A DNA stretch of 64,000 nt from Anseranas semipalmata (taxonomy: Eukaryota; Chordata; Aves; Anseriformes; Anseranatidae): contig VXAA01000953.1 in NCBI GenBank assembly GCA_013399115.1, positions 177,778-241,777 of the forward strand. Direction: 5' to 3'. The notes under the pieces were generated by a model, which was given only the letters and a program-made list of their open reading frames with translations, had not been told where the DNA came from and searched no databases. Positions 23,930 to 36,168 of the stretch are shown one piece after another (the stretch's first letter is position 1; each line of letters begins with the position of its first letter). The position numbers and the translations under genes were made by a program.

Positions 23930-24500
23930 TTAAGTAAGGTTGTCTCCCAGGGCCTGTTTCTGGTTACCTGCTCTCTGACTTCATTGGAAAAGCACAACCC
24001 ATTGCTGATGGAACTCTTCAGGATTGCAAAGCACAATTCAAACCCCGTGGAAAGCCAAGTTCACTTAGCAACGCGTATTTTAATATAGCCAAATGCAACT
24101 TCACCCATCTAGGAACAAACAGTAATTCACACTTAATATGGGCAGACCCGTGCCCTGGAAAATACCAGTCCTCAGAAGTTCTTTGGGATTATGGTGGATA
24201 ACAAAGAGCGTGAGATCCCACTGCAGGGCTGCAGCCAAGAGCCCTGGCATGAAACATGAAAACATTCTGAAGCAACAGAGAAGTAACATTACCCTGTCTA
24301 ATGTACTGGCAAAATGGTTACTGGAATACCACACCGGGTGCCCGCACTTCACAAAGGGTGCTGAAAAATTAGCGAATCTTCAGAGAAGCTACAGGAAAGT
24401 AGTCAGGAGCCTGAAAAACCTGCTTCCTCAGACTAGACCAAACAACCCACTTTCCTGGACTAGCTCCATGAAGTTAGGTACAGCTGGACCTGTAGAACTA
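23930..24500 (+). mobile_element. CR1-like LINE relic: C-terminal part of the ORF2 reverse transcriptase
   Basis: Plus-strand translation, with frame changes, gives the conserved C-terminal RT region of CR1: KFFGIMVDNK (family: LGVMVDNK) around 24170-24200, then NITLSNVLAKWLLEYHTG and FTKGAEKLANLQRSYRKVV (family: ALVRPHLEYC...KLERVQRRATKMI) around 24290-24400, and SLKNLLP. The upstream nucleotides, around ccaaatgcaacttcacccat, match the segment that precedes this motif. Several frameshifts and substitutions show it is long dead. Boundaries are approximate, and the 3' UTR tip is not recognisable. It sits in intron 1 of PHLPP1, antisense to the gene. Confidence 0.82.
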
Positions 24501-26439
24501 CCCAGTAGTCTCTAAATAGCAGTTCTTCAAACTTCAGGTAAATTCACAGAGGTCGTAAGTTGCAATCACAGTAAGAATTAGTATCTTTGGCCAGAACAGA
24601 GCTGTCACTTGAAGTCTTCATGCTAGGTATGAACTTTACTTTCTCTCAAACCTCAGATTTGATGGAAAAATTACCAGGGTAAAATCTTCAGCTATTCCTA
24701 CAAAGATTTTTACAACAGCCCCTTCAAATCCTATGGATTTAAGACACCTTTTCCTAGCATGTACTGCCCCTTGCTACATGAAAGCTAAAAGATTCCTGAT
24801 GAGAACATACAAAACTAAAATATTGGGCCTACTTCATTAAAGCAAAAGGTTTCTCTCTTCCTATTCATCTACACCACTACATAACTTGCAAGATCTACAT
24901 TTAACATTGGATCACATGTTGTTGCCTGAGATGCAATCTGCTCACATATCATTCAGCTTTCTTCCTGTTAAAGGGCTGTAACCATTGAGATTTAATAGTA
25001 TCAAAATGTTTTATCATCATGCACGAAAAAATTACAAAAGCTGTCAGATTATTTTGATTTTAAGTAAACGTTAAGTAAAGGTCCCTAAACCCACTAAAGT
25101 TTTGCAGGTAACTCAGAGCAAAAGCCGTTTGACAAGAAGCAACTTTGTCTACTGAAAGTTAAGCCTGAACAGACTGCAGGGTTAAAGACCTCAGAGATTT
25201 GGTGCCAGAAGAGCATGAAGGCAGGCAAAGTTGAAATGACAGCAAGTTACGGAGCTACTGCCACAACAAGAGAGGGATGGGATTTGAAAAGGGTGCAAAG
25301 AGATCCTAATACTCGCTGCTCCTCACTTCACTGAGGAGAGCAGCAGGTGGCAGAGTCTCACGCTGCCCCACAGCGCAGCTCCTGCAAGAGAGAGCATCGC
25401 TGACACCCAGGGAGCAGGGAGAAAAGGAAGACTAAATACCTACGTTTTTTTACAACTTAAAAAATAATCAAATGAGAAGGCATCAGCAACTGGTGCAAAT
25501 GGCCTTTTCCTTCAATGTTTACAAGGGACGGGACAACCAGAACTTCACCAGAATGCCTTCAGGCGAAGGATCAAAGAGCATGAGCTATGGTATAACCAGA
25601 GTGCCATCACCAAAAATCAACTACTGAAGTAACCTACCAGTGCCTAGTGAAAACGCTGTTTTCAGTAAAAGGATCAGCAGTTCTGAAATTACCTTCCTCA
25701 ATCTGTCTCACAGACCTCCCACTTGAGATTCAGCAGATAGTGAGATTCGTATTCAGATTTTTCTTCAGTTTTAACTATACCCAGAGGGAGCAGATTAGTT
25801 TTCAGTGGGGCCTGTGATATTATACTGAAGCTGACAGTTGTGCAGATAAAAAGGTAACGATGATCCTTTGTGACCTGAAACACAAATTCAAATCCTGCCA
25901 AAAACGTGAAGATAATTATTGTTGCCTCGATCAGAGTGGAGGCAAATATGCCAGAACATCTAGAAGACTTGCATACCAGAAAATGTTTTTCAAATGCTAA
26001 GCCCAACCAGAACAGTTTGAGTGTTTTAGCAAGAAACCATAAAAAGATTATTTTTCATTCTTGTCAGGGCTCCAAGACTACAGCAACTCCTAAGCACACC
26101 CACAACAGGACTTTTGTTCTGCACAAGGCATTAGAGGAGATGCCTCAAGGAATTATGAACAGACCACTCATTTGGCTATCTTGACATTCATGGTTGAATT
26201 CCTCTCAGTTTTAGTTTGTCCTAAGTGCTGGAGGGAAACTAGTGGTATTTAGAACAAGGACAGAGAAAAGCAGGGAATTTCACTGAAACAGCCGGACTGC
26301 TGTCTAGAACCACGAGACGTTCACAGGAAGCATGGATGGGACACCAGCCGCCCTTCCGTGCTCTTAAAACACGAAGACCTCGCCACGAACAGCTTGAGGA
26401 AGCTAGGGGCACATAACATACTGGACTCCTGCCTAGTGC

Positions 26440-26600
26440 AAAGACTTCAAACCTTACTAAATACCCACAGCCACTTGCTTTGGATGCTGGAGCAAAGCTC
26501 TTCATCCTAGCAATGGAAGGCATGTGGAATACATTACCATCAGAAGTTATAAAATACCAGCTCATTATGGAACATAAAAGTATTTGGAAGAGAAAGCTCT
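26440..26600 (+). mobile_element. Very degraded CR1/LINE 3' segment (doubtful)
   Basis: The stretch catgtggaatacattaccat, followed by cagaagttataaaatacc, resembles the tggaacaagctgccc...gaggttgt segment near the 3' end of CR1-type LINEs in plus orientation. The match is short and gapped, and neither the RT nor the tip is recognisable. Confidence 0.3.
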
Positions 26601-26809
26601 CTTGAAGCTATACGGCTGATTAAGTTGCAAGTACTTATTATTCCACCCTGTTTGAAAAGTATAGCCAATAAAGTCTGCCTCTAAAGAACTATTTAAGACG
26701 TTACCAAAATAAGAGTGAAGAAAAGTGTTGACATAAGAAACACGTTCACTTCTGTGCAGCGGGTTTTATTTTAATTGCTAATACTGGCCTGACAGAATGA
26801 AAGCGAACA

Positions 26810-27420
26810 ACTCGGGGACCCACGCGGCGCAGCCAGCCGGCTGCTGGGCCAGTGACAGAGGTCCTCATTCCCTTCAGCACGCTGCCGGGCCCTTGGCCTG
26901 AGGCCGGCGTCGCACCAACCCTACGGCACCAGCTGCCCCCGCAGGCAAACCCGCCTGCTTTAATTTCTTGTCTCCCTCCGGCCAAAAGGCCGCAGGGACA
27001 GCTCGGGGCGAGCGGCTCCGCACGGAGAATGGCGAAACGGCACGCGGGGGCCAGGCCGGCAACGCGGTCGCTGCTGCCGGAGAGGATACGTAATTAAGCC
27101 CACCTACAGCTTTCACCAAGCCTTTTCAGAAATAAGATGCTTCCCACACTAACACTTTACGAACATCGGGACTTATACACGCTGGAGACAAGTAAAAAAA
27201 GAAGCCGAAAACCAGCAGTCAGTTTTGAAGATGCTGGTTGGAACCCAGCGAGATCCCCGGCCGAGCGGGCCGGCGGCAGCACCTCAGGCCTGCCCCCGAC
27301 GGGCGACCGGGAGGATCTCGCCCCAGCCCTGCCCGCAGACCCCAGCCTCGCCCCCGGCACACGACCAGCGACAGCCAAGGCGCTCGTCCTGCCAAAGCAC
27401 AGCATGGATGACTTCAGGCA
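26810..27420. promoter_or_regulatory. Isolated CpG-rich block inside intron 1
   Basis: About 600 bases are dense in CpG (for example cacgcggcgcagcc, aggccggcgtcgcacc, ggcgagcggctccg, ccccgacgggcgacc) while the sequence on either side is AT-rich and CpG-poor. This looks like a CpG island and could mark an internal promoter, an enhancer or an unannotated non-coding transcript. Overlapping open frames occur on both strands, as expected from GC-rich sequence: plus 27137-27592, and minus 26746-26985, 26874-27119, 27157-27489 and 27284-27508. None contains a domain I recognise, and none matches the PHLPP1 N-terminus. A minus-strand AATAAA at 26770-26765, just past the GC-rich part, would suit a minus-strand transcript end. 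Confidence 0.5.
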
Positions 27421-30400
27421 AGGCCCCGCTGCAACGAGATGGGTAAAAATAAAGCAGCAGGTTGGACTGAAAAAAATGGAGGAGAGCAAAGGAAGTACGA
27501 AAACACAAGTAAAAATCCTGAAGCTATTGCACTGCTCTCATTTTCATTTCAAACTTACAAAGAGAACCTACTTACAGTTACATGCTTATTAGAATGTTTT
27601 TCCTTGCTGAAGGTACCACACCTATAATTTAAGGACAAAGGTACAAAATTAGCAGGTTCCATATTTAACTAGGACCAAGGATTCGTCTAGTAGTCTACCA
27701 GCAATCAATAGAGGATGTTTTTGAAAAGATAACAGACAAAGCATACATAAGGCAAAATTTTACCTAGCAAACCATTCCAAAAACAAGGACTTAAATTTTT
27801 GCACTCAAATCTGCTTAGACTCTTATAAATTCCTACAAAAGTTAACGTGTAGCTGCTCATTGATTCTGTTTTGCTCTCTGGAACAGAGACTTGGACACCA
27901 TATTATTTTTATGGGCACATAACTATTAGCATAGACGCCACTCATTACACTCATTTTGCTGCTCTCTGTATTAATACAGAGGCTGGGGAAAGCTCTGAAG
28001 TGCTTACATTTCTTTTAGAAATTAGCAGTTCAATTTCTTACACCTGAAGATTTACCTTTTTACCTGAGACACTAAAGTTGCATTTTATTGAACTGTCTTA
28101 ACTCTGCTTTTTCTTTAAAGAAATATTCATTATGAGACAAAACAGAGTAGAAGACAGACAAGCCTCCAGTGTTTGTGAAGCATATTCCCACTTTAGAGGA
28201 ATATCATCCTTAAAGAGAGGCATCATCACTATATGATGTGATACAATAAAACATAGTTACTACTTTTATAACAATAATCCTGCCTTCCATTTATATTAAA
28301 CCCTCACTGGAGGAAAGGTTTGTATGAATTTCATAATGTAGAAAATATCCCTCTATTTTTTCCCCCACTGAGAGTTCAATTTTTGTTCACTTGAATATTC
28401 CCTGCATCTTGTTCTCACAGGACTCACCACCTCCACACAAGAGGCCTGAAAACATGGCATCAACACTCAAAAGAGATACTGCAGGCAAAATTTAACAGCA
28501 TTTCTATCAGGTATTGCATATTTATCAGTGAAAAATGGTTGCAGTCATGTCAAAAGCTAAATATCAAACTGTATAAGCCAAAAGGTTCTGAGAAAGAAAA
28601 AAGAACAGTGATTCAGCAGAACTCATTTAAGACTCATTGTTAACCTAGCACGATTTCTGTGCTGGGACGACTTAATAAAGGCAACAGGCTATAAAGTAGG
28701 AGGTGCAATGGTGAATAGGATGCTGCTTGCAATTGAAAGCAAGCAAGCACAGTGAAAGTTCATTACTGTGTACAGGCAGCAGACCCGAAGTACTGCAATC
28801 CAATTGTTTTTACCATAACAAGCAAATTGCAGATATAGCTGCTCCAATGTCTTTTGGAAAATTGTAACAGTTAAGTATAGCATGTATAAGCAAAACTCAA
28901 AAAACACACCCCAAAAACAAATTTAAAACCCACCTGTTCTTAAACTCTTCCTCCCACCTTTCCCTACAGAGCACTCCCCTGGCTGAAACACAGGTCTTTC
29001 ACGTTCAAACTCTCAGCCCTAAGCACTTGCCCACCTCACCTGGAAATTTAAGCAAGTTAAACATACAACTTCAATAGGATATGACCCAATGATTGCTCAA
29101 CTGATCTCTCCCCTTTCTCCCCCACCTCAATCCCCACAAAGCACAGCTGAACAGACTGCTGGAAGTGCACATTTATTTTTGTGAAGTCATGCAAAATTGA
29201 CTTCTACTTATTATACTCCCAACACACAATAAAGCCACAAGCACAGTAAAATCCCTGGTATCCCAAAGGATACTTACCCTGTCTAATGCAATTGCTGTAT
29301 TGGCAGAAGCTCTGAACTAACCAACTGTTTTAGGCAAAGCTGGAGTCTTGATGGAATTCAAGAGCAAAATTGCTCTGATGACTCCACTGAAGTTAACAGC
29401 AGCTTTCAGGTTTTATCAGCGTTAGATGCTCAACATGTAGTGCAGCAATGTAAGCTCAAAATAACTACTTGAACACACACTCCTCTGAGAAGGAACAATG
29501 ACAGCCCCTGGCAGAAGTTCATCTGTATACCTTAATACTATGACAGAAAGATAGAAACCTGTGCTCTTTACCAGCAAAACTCCCCACAATTCTGTACCTA
29601 CCTGCCTTGTCCTGCGGCTGGAAGATGTCGACAGTTAAATGTTTAAAAAATAAAAGCTACAGAAGAACAAATACTTTGTGCACACTAGATCAAGGATTGT
29701 TTCATATGAACTTCATATATAACACACATGCTCTCTGTCGACATATTCTAGACTAAAATGCCATCAACCTCAAAATGATTAAACTATTTTTGTGCATTAA
29801 ATGTATTCAAGTTGTAAGTACAGTGGTTTTTCTCTTTGCTCTTTCATCAGAAGAAACCAAATCTGGTGTTCTACAACACATCTAAAAGCATATAGTAATC
29901 TACATTCCTATAAAGGTAAAGCATTTTAAGTATGACATTTCCTACAATAGACTACTGTACTAGCGTTATTGTATAGAACAAAATCTAAATGCAAGTTTTA
30001 TTATAGAACCCAGCTGATAAGAAACTCATGTCTAAACAATTCTGTACAGTATTACAAAGCTATTACTCGCACAGCTCAATTAGGTCTAGAATAAAAATCC
30101 CAACTAATTTTGATACGGAACAATACTTAATGTTATATGCTGTTTGGTAAAGTCCCTCCAAAGTTTAGGACTGTAAAAAGAAGGCCAGAATGATGGATTT
30201 AAAATTGTTAACACCTACAAGCATTACCTAATAAATAAGAAAAAAAAAAAGTGAAACTAGTAGATAAAATAGAGTGACTACTTAAAGTTACAGGAAGACA
30301 TAAAAAATACAAAACGCAGAAGAAACGGTATGAGCACATTAGTCAGAGACAATATCTGTCAGTCTTAAACACTGAACATTTCAAATTCAACTTCACTAAC

Positions 30401-31606
30401 ACAAGATTTCCAAGCTATGACTAGAAGGAATTCCGGCTGGGCAATGACCCTGTCGATCGATCTCACTCCATCCTATAAGCCAGTCTGCTCAACTTGCTAT
30501 GTAAGCTTGGTTCACACACTCTGTATCTATACCTTGGCCACTCTCCCCATACAACAGTGGCCAATATTTGTGCATGCACACATCTTTTCGTAATGTGTTT
30601 ATACAAACCTTTCTTTAAATAGCCAGTCTAAGAGCCTTTTTGGTTTGCAGCTTTCATTTCAGTAAATGGGATGGAGTACACCTTCGGCCAAAAGCGAGAA
30701 CTGCAGCAGGGCAGGACTCTCCAGGGCTGGCCACCCCTTTTCCCCTTCTCTCCTACGACTCCAGAGCCAGAGACCGCTCCTACTAGCAGCTGTGACAGCC
30801 CTTTTTCACTTTTAACAGCAAGAGCAGCTTCAAAGAATCGTGCAGAAGTCTAAATGATGGAAATGCCGAGACAGGATCAACAGCTACCCTCAGAAAGCTT
30901 CACTGCCTTGACTTCTGCCTGCTTATAGCTGACAAGCTGTTTTTGTTGCTGAAGAACCAGCTCTTGTTGATTCTCTCTCAATCGACTTGTCGATTTCAAG
31001 TGTTTGATTTTTTTAAAAAAATATACAATGACAAAGGTTGGATTATGTTGACATACATTAAATTGGTATGTAAACATATGAAAATATGGACCAGTAAAAG
31101 GCAACTTACATAAAAACTCTGTACTTCAGAGCACGTTTCTGAGAAAAAGAAAAAATGAGGAAAGGAGAGCTGATTTTCTAAAGCAAGAGAACAAGGAAAC
31201 AGTGGGGAGTGGGAGATATGCATCACGAAGAAACATGAAAGGGAACATTTTTCTCAATACCTTTCTACCCTTGGAAACGGAGGCAGAGAAGGTTTATCAC
31301 ATGCCCACAGATATCAGGTTTGACACTTTCTTCTCTTTTCTACCACAGAGGCTAGACGTAACTGGATAGCATATGGGAATTGTCTAGGAGTGCATGTCAT
31401 AGGGTTTTATTACAAAAGGCAGGAAAAAACAGAAGAGATTGGCTTTTTCCATTCCCTCTTTAAATTAAAATCAACTATCACACATCTGAGTCATCCCAAA
31501 CCCATCAGTTTTCTGTCCAAAGCACTCCAAGGGTCCGTAAAAGGACAATCACAAGTGCCAGCTAATAAGGCTGAGTACACAGGAATTCTTGTTTCGCACC
31601 TCTATT

Positions 31607-31621
31607 AAAAAAAAAAAAAAA
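31607..31621 (+). repeat. Poly(A) run (15)
   Basis: Homopolymer in intron 1 with no recognisable element upstream. Confidence 0.9.
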
Positions 31622-34600
31622 GAGTTGAAAATTTCCACACTCATAGCAAGAGAAGAAAAAAGCCTGTGCAAGGGTCCAGTTTTACAAGTACACATTCTGA
31701 TTTAGAGCTCCTGAAGCCACTTTTAAGTCAGGAAGTTAACTAAGATAAATCAAAGCAAGTTCAAAATTCAGCTTAGACAGGAAAGTGACTGTGCTAAAAA
31801 CAACCCCAGGAACTTAAAAAGTCAAAGCATGACTTTAACTCTGGTTCATGATAATTTTAGACAGAGATCCCTAAGTGCTCACAATGAGTACTTTGCACAA
31901 CACTGACAGGATCAATTTGAAGCTGGGGCTACTTGTCAAAGCTTTCTCCTCTCAGTGAAAATGACATTACCCAAAAGAGTCTGAAGTGTCTGTTGCCATA
32001 TCTGAGAAACCCATTCTGAACTTTGAGCACCTTCTTCACTGGCATTTGAATCCAAGACTTCGATACCAAGAGAGAAGAGCAGTCCAGCTGGACAATGTTC
32101 AGTATAACCCAGAGCACAAGAAAGTCTGTTTATGTATATTGATTGCGGTCAGACCATAATATTTCATTTTTCTGTCATAGAAATTAATGCTTTCTGTACC
32201 ACTGGAAAAAAATACTGTGGCTGAAGAGACACTGTACTTAAACCGTTTACTCAAAAAGCAGAGCTGCTCAAACTTTTCCAACCCCCATCCATACCCAATA
32301 CTAACATCTAACCACCACACACTCCCCCCCCAACAAAAAAATCCCCATGCCACCCCCCAAAAGTACAGCATTTTAAGTTCAACATATCTTAATCTTATTA
32401 AATCTGTATTGAGGCCTCCACCCTGTAATCAAGGAAAAAAACTTAAAGTATGTAAGATCTTATTTAAGCAAGCTATTTTGATCCACCCACTCTGACAGAC
32501 CAATTGTCTTTTAAGTGTTTGGGTTCTTACAAAGTAACAGATCATATCATATTTATTTTTCTGAAAGTCATTTCACAAGTTACTTTGATACAGGGGAATA
32601 CAAATGGCCCGGATTTTACAAACATATCCTAACAGCAGAAATCCTCTCCGGTGCTAGCTCTACAACCAGTTCATTAAATTCAGAGAGAAGGAAGTAGTGA
32701 CCATGGATCAGAATCCTCCTTTGTGCTTTGCCTTTCCACAGCTCTGCTGTATTACTAGATACAGTGATACGATATAAAGGCATCCTTTAAAGATCACTGC
32801 TAGAGCTGATCCCTCTAAAACACATATGAAGCTCACTGTCAGGAAAAAAAAAACACAGGAAAAGTTCATGATGCCATCTCATTCACAAACATACACAGGA
32901 TTAAGTTTTAAAAGCATTTGGATAGATTTTGAAAACAATCCAAAATACTATCTTTTTGATTTCTCTACCCGCTCACTCTCCTTTGAGGCAAAACTGAGAC
33001 TCCTGAAGATTTTTTGACATAATCTATTTATGTTCTAAATATCTTCATCTCCACCCCAGCAAAAAAGAGAAAGAAGAGGTCAAGGATATATTATACTAGC
33101 AAGCTGTTTTTCTTTTTTTTTAATCCTACGGATTGTCAGTGCTTTAATTTCATTTATAATACTGGAGAAACAAAAATCTGTTCGGTGAAATTTATTATTG
33201 GGGCAAAACAGTCATTAAAATTGATTGCAACTGAATTATTTACTTTGCATAAGGGAAGTGTGTTGGCTACAAAATGCCAAACATGTTGCCAATCTCCAAA
33301 CTGACGCTATTCTATTTCACTTCAGATCAGTAGTATCATACTGATAATTTATTTTTTTTATTCATTTATTTTTTTTAATGTAAGGTGTTGCCAGCTGAAC
33401 TGAGTTAATAGATGATCTAATTAATTTTCAGGCACTTGAAGTAGCAAAAGATTTCCTGTAGCTGTTCACATTTGGCTACACGGAAAGGACAAGGAGACTT
33501 AATTGAAACACCACAAAATTATTCAATTGAATATTTTTAATAGAAATATTAGAAGATTAAAAAAGCAATCTGATGTATTTTTCCTGTATTTCATTACTAT
33601 TCTGGATACACACATCTAAAAATGAAAGATACATGCTTGAAAGCAGCTTCCCCTAAACCTTAAGCAAGAAGAAAACACTTGAGAAGATCATTCGCGTTGG
33701 CTAGCACACTAAACGTGAAGGCATACACGGAGAGATAGCACACCAAGAAAGGACACTGCAAGAAGAGGAATGGGGCAAACTTATTTTATATCAGCAGCAA
33801 CCGACCTGCTGCCTGCTCTTCCACTTTTACCAGAAGGCAGATGCAGCTCACAGCATTCTGCAGGACGCAGGGAACTTGGGTAAGTCCCCGGAGCGGGTCC
33901 ATTACTCTGCCCACACAAGAAACTCACAAGCCTCAATTGGCGTTGGCAAACGTATCTCACGGCATTGGGAATGGGCCAAGTCTGCTGAATCCCCCCCGGC
34001 TCCCCACCAATGCCAGTTCCCCAAAGAAAATGGGGAACAGCTGCTCAGGCAGCTACTGCTGCCCAAATAACCAAATCTGTTCCCTGTTATAACTGGGCTG
34101 GGAACTGCTGTTGTCATCTTCACGTGCACTTGTGCGTGCATGTGTGTATGGAGGGAAGGATTAGGCCCTAAAAGCACGTTTTTTGTGTTTCAAGCAGGGG
34201 GTTGGTGCTGCCACCAGCAGTACCAGCTTCTGTGAGAACCCGGGGAGCCACATACTCAGTGACACAGCAAAAAGGCAACCACGGACGTGAACGCTTGCTT
34301 TCAACTTCACAGGTCACACGCATTAATATTTTGGCTTTGCTATCCAATCCGGATGACGAGAAGAAGACTTACAATCAGTGGTACAGCCGTGGAAGGTCTG
34401 CAAAGACTCAGCAGGAAATACGGCAGGAGGGAGAGCTGCCCCTCCACGGTAGAAAAGTGAAACACTTTTCAAATTCCCACTCACAAGTGGGATTTTTTGT
34501 ACTGGCCTCCTGCTGGTTTTTGAAGCAAAGTAAGCCAATGACCTGGAATGTAATTAAGGGAAAGGAACTGTGTAGTTTACCTCATCCAATTTGCATTTTG

Positions 34601-36139
34601 CATACCAAATCATAGCATAAAAAGCTGTTTAGACATACTTTGTCTTGCTGCTCCACTGAACTATTTGTCACGAGAACTGTTAAGGTAGTGTGAGAATCCA
34701 TGAGGTGAGTTTAAAAACATTTTGTTTCACATTTACTTTAATTATTTTTCTTTTTCCTATAAAAGCATACAGTTGTCTCAACTGTTCACAAACAGAGAGG
34801 CTTTGAGCAAGCATTGCAACTGTACTCAAACATTTATACAACTTAGCATTTGAACAAAAATTGTTCCCACAAATTTCTTGGCCTCCATTCTTGGGGAGAA
34901 TGAAATCTTTTTCCTGTAATCACTGGTAGTTAATACTTTTCTTTTCCTCCCAGAAACACTTTTGCTATTCCTCTGTTTCAGTTTTTGTTAGTTACAGAGA
35001 CAAAATTCACCATCGTCTCCATAAGATGACTTCAGCAGTGCTTCATGTTTTTTACAAGGATGAAATGAATCAACCCAAGGCCTGTTAGTAAAGCTTATCA
35101 CATAAACCAAGATCACTGTTACTGAACATGGCAGAGATTGTTTTCCTGAAGCTAGTGCAAGTGTATGTAATATATGGAAAAATGATGCAAAACATTATGA
35201 ATATTATGCCACTGCTCAATCAGGAACCAAGAGTGCCATATCATCAGTCGTTGAGGCCTGAGAAGTTTCTAAATTTGAAATAATTAACGAATGCTTGTCA
35301 TAGCAAGATAGACAAATAGGAAGCAGAAATATTTAGCAAAGCTTTGGAAAAAAGATGCTAACATCTGTAAGACACCTCTGAAGACAGATGGCTAGTATAT
35401 TCTAATACTCCGAAATGTGTATGGCAAGCCAACCAGAACTTGCTAAGGAGATGAACCAACCACTCTTCTCCAAAAAAATGGGCTTTGTCTGAACTTCTGA
35501 CTTAGACTTGGAGATTTCAGCTCCAGGGAGGTGATGAGTTAGAACCTGTCACAAGGTTCTGTCTTACTGAATCATGGAGTCCAAAGACTTCATGTAGTTT
35601 CAAAATCATTCAACCATCTTTGGAAAACAAACTCTGTGATCCACCAATACCTGATCATTAGAGCATACAACTAACTTTTTCTGGATGAACTTCTTTGCTT
35701 CTTAATCAAGCAACTTTCTTCTTTTTCAAAGTCTAAGCTGAAAGAGATATTGGTCTTATCAACTCAATTTGAAACAGCCAAATCTACATAACTTAGTCAT
35801 TTTAAAATAAGAATGCAGACCACTTCTACTCAAAAAAAGAATCCCTAGACTTTTTTTTTTTTCCAGAAGCAGTTACTTCGTAACAAGCATGAAGGTACTC
35901 CTTTTCCCAAGATTTCTTAAGCTAATGCAAAAAAGACATTCTGAATCCATAGGTGGTATCAAGTTTTCACCACAGAGGATTCAATGCATGGAAAATAAAT
36001 TCTCATGTTCCCTTCGTAAAGTTTGCTTGTGGAGAGCATGGAAATGATCTGAATGCACTGTGCTAGGCCTCAAGATACTGGATTGAAATGCAAACTTCTA
36101 TCCCCAGCTTTTCTTGTTTTCTTTATTCACCATTTCAGG

Positions 36140-36168
36140 AAAAAAAAAAAAAAAAGAAAGAAAGAAAA
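36140..36168 (+). repeat. Poly(A) with (GAAA)n
   Basis: About 15 A followed by three GAAA units. Confidence 0.9.

Noticed and set aside
26746..27592. Several overlapping open frames, including a 151-codon plus-strand frame, considered as PHLPP1 exon 1 or a new gene
   Set aside because: Overlapping frames on both strands are expected in GC-rich DNA. None contains the conserved end of PHLPP1 exon 1 or a known domain.
30671..30853. Plus-strand 60-codon frame just after a pyrimidine tract ending ttcag, considered as an exon
   Set aside because: The frame is closed by a stop immediately after the putative acceptor, there is no donor or poly(A) signal, and the peptide is unrecognised.
34202..34615. 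137-codon plus-strand open frame in a moderately GC-rich patch
   Set aside because: No recognisable domain and no acceptor or donor arrangement; treated as chance.
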